Below, piece after piece: positions 56,936 through 64,000 of a stretch of DNA of 64,000 nucleotides (within the stretch, counting starts at the first letter, position 1; every line of letters starts with the position of its first letter). The DNA is from Chloranthus sessilifolius. Its lineage: Eukaryota; Streptophyta; Magnoliopsida; Chloranthales; Chloranthaceae. Where the stretch lies: NCBI GenBank assembly GCA_021018995.1, contig CM037590.1:105959097-106023096 (forward strand), written 5' to 3'. The notes beneath the pieces were generated by a model. It was not told the DNA's origin. It saw nothing but the letters and a program-made list of their open reading frames with translations, and made no database searches. The position numbers were made by a program, and so were the translations under genes.

Positions 56936-58566
56936 GCAGCTGTTTGGGGCTGTGTGCAACCGTGGGAATCGAGATGATCCTGTCGCTACGATACGCTCTC
57001 TAACGAAAAATATAGAGTTGCCACCCGGAGCTTTTGGTGTCCCGGGATGCCTAGTTCATTTTTATGAGCACCGAAGTGCTAAAAATATGACTCTGAATCC
57101 GGTCCACACCAAAGGCTCTTGGGTAGGGGCTTCGGTTATCGATCGGGAAGGTGTTAGGCACCCGATCAACTCGCTTAATGCGGTTTCTACTAATAGCCAA
57201 GTAAAAGTAAAGAAAATAGGTTCCTCTTGCCCAAAATGGCTTAGAATCCTATTTGTGCCCCTCCATTCCTACCAAAAAGTCGGCGGCGTAACGACACAAA
57301 TGGGAGGATGGAGGGATCTAGAAAGAGATAGGAGAAGAAAGGGGAGAGCTGGAGCCCTCGGGCCCTTGTAGCACCGTAGGAGAGCCTTGCGTTGGCTTGC
57401 TTGGATGAGCTTTTGAAGGCTTGTATGGTGGAAAGTGGGGTTCTAACCTCTAAGGCTTGCTAACTAAGAGGTAGAGAGGGAAGGTGAATGGGTAGCATAT
57501 ACCTAAACTAAGAGATCTAAGGTGAAAATTATCACTCAAAGGAGGTTTTAGAATTCTGGAATTTGTATGGGAAATGTGCACCAAAGGAAGAAAGATCTTC
57601 TCACTTTAAGCTCTTTCTCTCTTAGGCCAAAATTCTCAACCCTTAAACCAAGGGGGGGGGGCTTTATTTATAGGAAAAGGGTGGGTTAGGAGGCTACTTA
57701 AGAGCTAAATGAGTTTAGCAATTAGGTAATCTCACATCTAAGGATTCCTAGGGATTTTAGAACTTTGAAATGTGTGAGAAGGTCCTCCAATGGTGGATGA
57801 TGGAGTGAGGCCTTAAGCCACTTAAAGGGGTGCAAATAGGCTTCAAAAGGGTGTAACAGAACTAGCGAAACACACCCCAAAGGTAAAGGTGGTCAACAAG
57901 TCAAACCCCAATCATGATTTTTGAAGCAAAATCCAATAGTTACTATTCATATGCCTGGCGCAACTAATAGTTGCACCAGGTAAATGTACAATAAAATAGT
58001 AATGAACAGTGCCTGGAAGTCAGCTTGCGAGGATGGGGCCCGCTTGTAAATCTAGCGCAACTATTAGTTGCGCCAGGCTTAAAGTGAGGGGAAATTGGCC
58101 TGGCGCAACCATTAGTTGCGCTAGGAAAAGTTTATTACTGGCGCAACTATTAGTTGCCCCAAGTCCCTAAGGGGGCCCACATGACTCTACATTCATGCCC
58201 TCCGAGCTCGGTTCGCCATATCTTTTGACGTATGCCTCCGATTGGGGTGATTCTTGGACTGTTGGAAAACTGACAACCTCTACTCCTCAATGGTATGGGA
58301 CTTGATTATCGTAGAGGGTCGTAGCTGGTTTTGGTGTACCCCTCCTCATCCATTGTTTGGGAAGGTTAGGTTTCAAGTTTGGAATGGGTTCTAAGGGTCG
58401 GGATTGTTTTCTAATGGTTTGGAATAGGTTCCTAAGGGATCTAAGGTTATTCCTTAGGGTTTAGGGTGATTCCTAAGGGTTACATACATGCCATCAAAAG
58501 CTCAAAAAATACACCTCTCTCGAAAGGTGTTTCGATCGGGCCTTGGGCCAAATTTGAGTGTCTACA
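56935..58566 (-). repeat. RT-H 3' LTR (minus orientation)
   Basis: On the minus strand it starts TGTAGACACTCAAATTTGG (58566) directly after a purine-rich tract, a start common in Tat-like elements. It includes four palindromes (58163-57954) and a TATA box (TATAAATAAAGCCCCC, 57673-57658). The lower end is uncertain within about 20 bases (56935-56955). The 165-codon plus-strand open frame 56874-57371 is not a gene. Confidence 0.62.
57954..58163. repeat. Palindrome array in the RT-H LTR (4 copies)
   Basis: Four 27-base units lie at 57954, 58051, 58099 and 58137. Each has arms CCTGGCGCAACTA and TAGTTGCGCCAGG around one central base, with zero to four changes. They lie upstream of the LTR TATA box. 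Three further copies lie at 60340-60462. Confidence 0.88.
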
Positions 58567-58581
58567 GATGCCCCTCTTTGG
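58567..58581 (-). promoter_or_regulatory. Polypurine tract of RT-H
   Basis: On the minus strand CCAAAGAGGGGCATC precedes the LTR start. It primes plus-strand DNA synthesis in such elements and fixes RT-H polarity as minus. Confidence 0.6.
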
Positions 58582-60330
58582 TATTCGATCACTAATGATC
58601 GTATGCTAAAGAAAAGAGACATCCGAAGAGGCCCAAGGCATTGCTGATGGGTCCACTATATTCAGAATGAACTTCAAACATCGGGTGAGTAACACGGTGA
58701 GAAAACGAAAGCCCTGGAGTGCCAGGCTAATCATTTATTTCTCGAGGTAATCGATTCCCGAGAGCTTAGCGACAGTACTGGGCATAACCGAGGTGGAATG
58801 AGTTGCGAAAGCCCAATAGCTGAGAAAAACGTTCGCCTCTCGAGTTGCGAAAGCCCGTTAGTTGAGAAAAATGTCTGCTTCTTGAGATGATGTGAAGGTG
58901 ATTGGTGTTCGAGATTCATTCTGAATGCAACAGCTTCATAAGTAAGAGGGGTGATCGACCCACATTCAAAGATAGGTGCGAAGTAAACATACGCAAGGCT
59001 CCATAGTTTGCATCCCATCCTACAAGACATTTGATGACCTCATTGGATTATTCACGGGTACCCCTGCTGAAAGCAGGGTTCGAGATCTTCGGGCGAACCC
59101 ATCGATCCCAAAGTTTATTTAGCATGACCATCCGAGCGAAGTGAATAGATGTCACAACGCTTTTTGGGAGTACATGCCATTTTTTGAAAATGTGCCCTGG
59201 ATTAACATAAGCTAGAACATCTAACTTCAACTACCTTGAACAGATCCAACCAAACATTAGGTGTCTCCCAAAAAGGGGCATCCAATCCTGGCTTCCGCCG
59301 ACAATGATCATAAATATCAATTAACTATGCATAATCATGCACCCATCAGGGCAATAAGCAACAACAAAGGCGATGGAAGCCCCGACCCGGACCCGCCCGG
59401 GTACAATTTACGGGGACAAACGACCATCATACGGATACCCAGATGCATGGCGTACACTTTACAGGGATACCGCTGCCCATACAGGTTTTAAGCCTGCAGA
59501 AAATAAAAAGGGAAATGATCCCTTCTGAATGCATGGTTGCACATAGTTTGATTGACACATAATCTCATTCTCAACAGGTTGGTCTCAACCAACGATTGAC
59601 CTTTTCTAATGGAGAATCTGAAGCTTAAGACACCCACGTTCATATGAATCCAAAGACAAAGCGCTTGGCTTAAAAGATTTAGCGGTGGAATCAATTCGAT
59701 CCAAGCATTGACTGTTTGACCAAAATTGACACTATCGCTCCTACTTTGAAGTAGGATCCATGGATCCAAGGCGAACGTTTAACCTAGGACATTAATTTTG
59801 CACAACTGCATTGTTGATAAAATATTGACATTTTACCGCATTGAAAATGCGCGAGCGCATCACTGCGGGGAATACAGATCTGTTTCCGATCTATTTTTTT
59901 TTTTTGGGTTATCAAACTATTTTATGTGATTATTTTTGGGAATTTTGAGGCTATTATTTTATGTGAATTTTTTGGGATTTTGAAGATATTATTTTATGTG
60001 AATTTTTTTGGGATTTTGAAATTATTATTTTATGTGATTTTTTTTGGGATTTTGAAATTATTATTTTATGTGAATTTTTTTTGGGATTTTTTTTGCTTCT
60101 CTATGGGGATTCTCTCTCTTTTTTTGGACCTTTTATATTTTCGGTGTAGGACCGAGGTGCTCATCGACCTCAGTTCGCCTTTATTTTAGCACGGCTTCCT
60201 CGGCAAGTCGATGGATGATCGAAATGCCATTCCGGAAGTGTGTGCTTATGCCGGGGGTGATGAAACAAACAAATAAGGAGGAAGTGGGGGACCGGCCCTC
60301 CTATTTGGCCGGTACCAGGCCCAAGATCTG
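58582..60330. other. RT-H interior, noncoding, with a 36-bp tandem repeat
   Basis: I see no gene on either strand. At about 59928-60090 a unit of about 36 bases (ATTATTTTATGTGA, then TTTTTGGGATTTTGAA) is repeated four times with slippage in the T run. Open frames here are short and unlike any family. Confidence 0.6.
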
Positions 60331-60339
60331 GCCTAAGGA

Positions 60340-60514
60340 CCTGGTGTAACTAATAGTTGTGCCAGGCCTCTAGGGGCCTCAAAATAGCCTGGCGCAACTA
60401 TTAATTGCGCCACGCAAAAGGAGGGCAAAATTTTGCCTGGTGCAACTATTAGTTGCGCTAGGTTTGGCTGGGGGAATTTAAACAACCCGAGTTCGAGCTA
60501 GGGGGCTTTATTTT
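60340..60514 (+). promoter_or_regulatory. Palindrome array upstream of the RT-H PMD gene (3 copies)
   Basis: The 27-base palindromes of the RT-H LTR recur at 60340, 60388 and 60436. They are followed by a T-rich promoter-like stretch (GGCTTTATTTTGAATTT, near 60507) and a pyrimidine-rich leader. A splice donor AAAG/GTAACC lies at 60664-60670. The array thus stands in front of both the LTR promoter and the PMD promoter. Confidence 0.65.
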
Positions 60515-60849
60515 GAATTTTTCTCCCCCTCCTTCTTTGAAATCGAAAACTGCCTTTTCCTAGGGTTTTCTTTCATTGCCTCTTTGGGTGCCTCATTTCC
60601 GTTGCCCTCCTTGCGTGGATCGAGTGCCGGCTTACGCTAGATCAGAGACCCATCCTCTTTCAAAAGGTAACCATTGACTTACCTCCTTTGATTTCTCTTG
60701 CTTTTTTCTTGTAAATATTGCTATGATCTTGCATTCTTTGATGAATAATGGTTTATCTTCATTGTATGCTTGCTTATTGATGATATGTTGGCAATTTTTC
60801 ATTAATGGTGCCCTATTTTTGTTATTTTGTGGAATTTGTTGGTGCCTAA

Positions 60850-60883
<34 letters not shown>

Positions 60884-63800
60884 TTGTTTATTTTTATTTG
60901 TGTATATAGAATGGACTTTATGTTTGTTTTTGTTTTTGTTTTTGTTGTTTTTTTTGTTTTTATTTTGCATATATTGGATTTTTGGTCTCCCCTTTTTTTT
61001 TTAGCACTGAATTAGGAAGAAGAAGGGATTTTCCGTCTCTTTTTTTTGAAAATTAATGAAATGATTTTTGACCTCCCTTGAAATCAATAGATTTTATTGG
61101 TTTGGGAAAACCAACTAAGGCATTTTTATTATTTTTTGGTTGTTGTTTTTTGGTAGTGATGAACTAAGGAAAGAAAGGCTTCTCTCTTTTTTTTTCTTTT
61201 TATTTGATTTTTAGGAGTATAGAAGAAAGGGATTTTTTTTTGGTTTTGAAGCATAAGGCTTTTTTTCTTTTTGCTTTTTGTGTTATTATTATTATTTTGT
61301 TTTGAAAGAACAAAGTAAAGGTTTTTTTTGTTGTTTTTATTTTTGAAAGAACAAAACGGAAGGGGTTTTTTTGTTTTTGTTGTTTTTTTTTTTTTTGCAA
61401 GAACAAAGCGAAAGGTTTTTTTTGTTGTTTGTTTTTTTTTTTTTGAAAGAACAAAGCGAAAGGTTTTTTTTGTTTTTGTTGAAAGAACAAGGTTGCACGT
61501 GTATCTTTGTACTTGACCAGCTATGATTGCCTTGTTGCCCCAGTATGTCAAGTGGTGATGAGCACATTCCCGAGGAGGGCCCCAAGGAGAGGCCCGAGAT
61601 CATTCGTGGCCCGCGGGGGGAGGAGTTTGTCTGGGTGGAACGGAGAGCGGGCCCATGGCTCGAGATGCAGGGTGAGGCCGCCCGGGTCGGCCTCCTTCAC
61701 CAGCAGCATACTAACATTCCAAACTTTGGGATAGCGGGCAAGGTAAACGAAAGGTTTATTTTATTTCCATTATGCACTCTCTCCTTTTTTGCTTCTTTGA
61801 TCAGATGTGCATTTTCTTTGGGTGCAAGACCTGCCCAATATTGTGTTCCGCGGGGGGTGGCTCGACTTTCACGAGTTCTACCTCTACGTCCCCCTCGTGG
61901 TGAAGGTCTTGTTGGAGCAGGTGGGCTTTGGGGAGTTCCTGTCTTGTCCTGCTATGAGGGCTGATGCCGCATATTTGAAGGCCCTGATTGAGAGGTTTCA
62001 CCCTGAGACCATGACATTCCATATGCCGTATGCCGAGATGATGCTGACGCCCGTCGATTGGGCCATGATTATCGGTATCTGGATAGGGGGGATATCGATA
62101 TCCAATCTCGCGGTATTGAGCCGAGAGGACATTATTCGACTGATTGGGGCCTATCCTCCTCGCGGGCAGACCCATGGCACATGGGTCAAGATGTCTTGGT
62201 TGACCTCCCTTTTTTTTGTTGATGAGTTGGTGGACTTGGGTCAGCCAGATAGGGTGCTCTACATCGCGCCAGAGAGGGCGATCGTCCTAGCTCGCATCAC
62301 GCTCCTACTTCTACTGGGCAAGACCCTTTTCACAAATGCCAGCGGGGGCCGAATCAGCTTGGCCCTTTTGAGTGTGATGGACAATTGGGGTGACGTCCCG
62401 AGACATGACTGGGGAGGAGCAGGGTATGCATGCATGATGTACAACTTGTCTCGAGTTACGACCGAGGATTCAAAGTCTGTCGTTGGTTTTTGGGTCGCCC
62501 TGGAGGTAATTCCGCATCTCTTTTGCCCTCGTCAATTTTTATTTTCTTTGTATGACTTTTATGTGCTATTGACCTGCTCTTATGTGCTTGTCTCTTTAGG
62601 TATGGGGATACCACCACTTCCACCCCGGGCACCCGCTCCTTTTCTCGGAGGCGCTCACCTATCCTCTTCTCAGCAACTGGAATCAGGCCCGACGCCGTGA
62701 CGTGGGCCTAAAGCACCTGGAAATGGGCCTACGATCCCAACTTGATTTGATGGTCCCCGAGCAGGTAATAAATCTCCTCTCTTTTTTCAACCTTTGTTTA
62801 TTTTTAGCTTGGAAATTTTCTTTGACTGAGGTGTTGCTTGCTTGGTTTCTCTCTTTTTTTATTTGAGCAGATCCTCCCTAATCCGTACCTTGCATTCCCC
62901 TTCTGGGATCGAGCAGCTGTAGGTGCCTCCTGCTTATTCAATAATCGTCACATCGTGTTCTTTTATGGAGCGTGGGCTAAATTTTTATTATTTGGGAGAG
63001 CGAGTGGAGCATTAATTTTAGGGCTATTATGCCATACCCATGGAGCCTTCTGCAGATGTTTGGTATCCTGTCGGCAGTATAGAGGAGCTCACAACGGCCT
63101 TTTTCAATAATGGGCTCCCTATCCATGCCCTTCACGTGCCCGGGGACTATCATCTTTGGTATGAGTGCTTGCCCCATCGGTTCATCTTCCCGCGCTTCGT
63201 TCCCAGTGCTAATTTTTTGGCATTTGGCGGCCCGCTTAGTAAGGTAATTTGTCTTGGCTTGGATTAGTTCATTTTCTGCTTTTATTTGGCTTTTGCCCCC
63301 CTCTCTAAGTGGATCTTTATTTTGTTCACAGTTCACCCCAAGGGATGATTCGGATGGTGAAGGCGAACCTAGTGCGGCTGATATGTCGGGGGTCGATCCC
63401 TCTGGTGCTGGTCCTTCTGGTGCGGGTCCCTTGGGTGAGGGCTCGTCGAGTGCTGGTATGTCGAGGACTTCTCACACTGGTATCTCTGTTGGTGATCCCT
63501 CCGTAGTCTATGGGACCTTCCGGCCCCTTGATGATGGCTTCCTTTCAAGCCTCTGCGCCGATGTGGATAGATAGGCACGACTCTATGCCGAAGCATCTCG
63601 CGTTCCCCCTCCTGAGGTGGTCCCAGGGGTAAGTCCTTTGATGGCCCAATCTCTTTTCATTTTGGTTTCTTTTTGTAAACGCTTTCAGGATTGTTGTGAA
63701 CTTTGATATTGCATTGTTCTGAATAGGACTTCAACTCGGCCATGGAGTATGCGGCATACCATCGTCACTTGGCCGAGCTTAGGGAGGTTGAGACGATGAG

Positions 63801-64000
63801 TGCCTTGCTGTTCTATTCCTCTTTATTCATTTTATCATTATGTGCCCTTTAACTGATCCTGACTTTTGACTTTGGTTTGTGCTTCGCAGCGTGCTCGTGC
63901 TAAGGAATCGCGCTCCTTGCTCAGCAGGATCTCGCAAGTGTGGTTTAGAGTGGGGGACATGCGGACTTTTCAGAGTTCTTCTTATCGCCGCAAGCAGTCA
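60515..64000 (+). pseudogene. Antisense PMD gene of RT-H, continuing beyond the window
   Basis: The second Plant Mobile Domain gene has a leader exon (to about 60666), a long intron, and an ATG at 61544 (MSSGDEH) in an exon ending at GTAAAC (61741). The PMD core exon (61804-62505) has FRGGWLDFHEFY, ERFHPETMTFHMPYAEMMLT, VDWAMIIGIW, SLALLSVMDNWGDV and GGAGYACMMYNLSR. Exon 62600-62764 reads VWGYHHFHPGHPLLF to MVPEQ. Exon 62870-63243 has NPYLAFPFWDRAAV, then a frame change and two stops. Exon 63332-63628 is Ser/Gly/Pro-rich. Later exons have AAYHRHLAELREVE and ESRSLLSRISQVW (helical). Frame breaks also occur at the first PMD exon join and at 63571. It is antisense to RT-H, as in RT-G. Confidence 0.8.
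61305..61495. repeat. Degenerate tandem repeat in the first PMD intron
   Basis: GAAAGAACAAAGCGAAAGG followed by a long T run with TTTTTG words recurs about five times at 45-60-base spacing. Dense T runs make frames on both strands appear open. A (TA)n run is at about 60848-60881 in the same intron. Confidence 0.8.

Noticed and set aside
56874..57371. A 165-codon plus-strand open frame near the RT-I / RT-H border
   Set aside because: It begins in the complement of RT-I gag and runs into the RT-H LTR. There is no family match, and the LTR orientation explains the sequence.
57954..60462. CRISPR-like array made of the palindromes
   Set aside because: Spacing is irregular, the copies form two distant clusters, there are no cas genes, and the DNA is plant.
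61129..61603. Lys/Phe-rich frames on the minus strand
   Set aside because: They arise from the T-run tandem repeat in the first intron of the RT-H PMD gene.

Overview
The window is plant nuclear DNA and consists almost wholly of nested, decayed LTR retrotransposons. I see no single-copy host gene, no rRNA or tRNA gene, and no bacterial or viral genome. The evidence for a plant is Athila-like and Tat-like Ty3/Gypsy proteins, primer-binding sites complementary to the 3' end of tRNA-Asp, GT-AG introns, and two copies of the plant-specific Plant Mobile Domain (PMD). The species cannot be told from the sequence; a repeat-rich angiosperm fits.

Layout, with names used only here. RT-A (1-19870, plus) has a partial 5' LTR, a broken gag, a small accessory ORF with its own TATA box, and a complete 3' LTR. 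Inside it sits solo-LTR E (2557-15983, perfect TSD TCTTC), and inside E sits RT-B (2817-12732, near-perfect TSD), a non-autonomous element without genes. RT-A lies in the integrase of RT-G (19871 to about 32914, plus), a Tat-like element that carries a multi-exon PMD gene on the opposite strand (27924-21990). RT-G is also hit by two LTRs of the RT-A family (23212-24612; 28405-29795 with perfect TSD ATAAA). RT-I (minus, 56935 to 32915) is an Athila-like element with gag, protease, RT, RNase H, integrase and a third ORF, all broken. It is split by composite RT-C (35517-48195), whose outer LTRs face each other in inverted orientation yet have a perfect TSD CTCAC. RT-C itself holds a long-TIR Mutator-like element (45160-47007). 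RT-H (56935 to the window end, minus) has a 3' LTR and a second PMD gene, again antisense to the element (60515-64000, plus).

How the parts may work together. The clearest signal that ordinary annotation does not explain is a repeated design. Each family carries its own short iterated motif, often palindromic, upstream of the TATA box in the LTR. The same motif is iterated again upstream of the internal promoter of the accessory gene (third ORF or PMD gene). This is seen in RT-C, RT-I and RT-H, is fair in RT-G, and is weaker in RT-A. It would let one factor, perhaps the accessory protein, act on both promoters, comparable in logic to the VANC anti-silencing proteins of Arabidopsis VANDAL transposons. 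The functional link is inference. A second signal is a noncoding module of about 1.65-1.72 kb shared by RT-A, RT-B, RT-C and RT-I, which otherwise have different LTRs; in three of them it is bounded by two polypurine-tract-like sites, and in RT-C the upstream one is missing.

All reading was by eye without alignment software. Exon limits, identities and motif counts are approximate; the target-site duplications and LTR ends were checked base by base.
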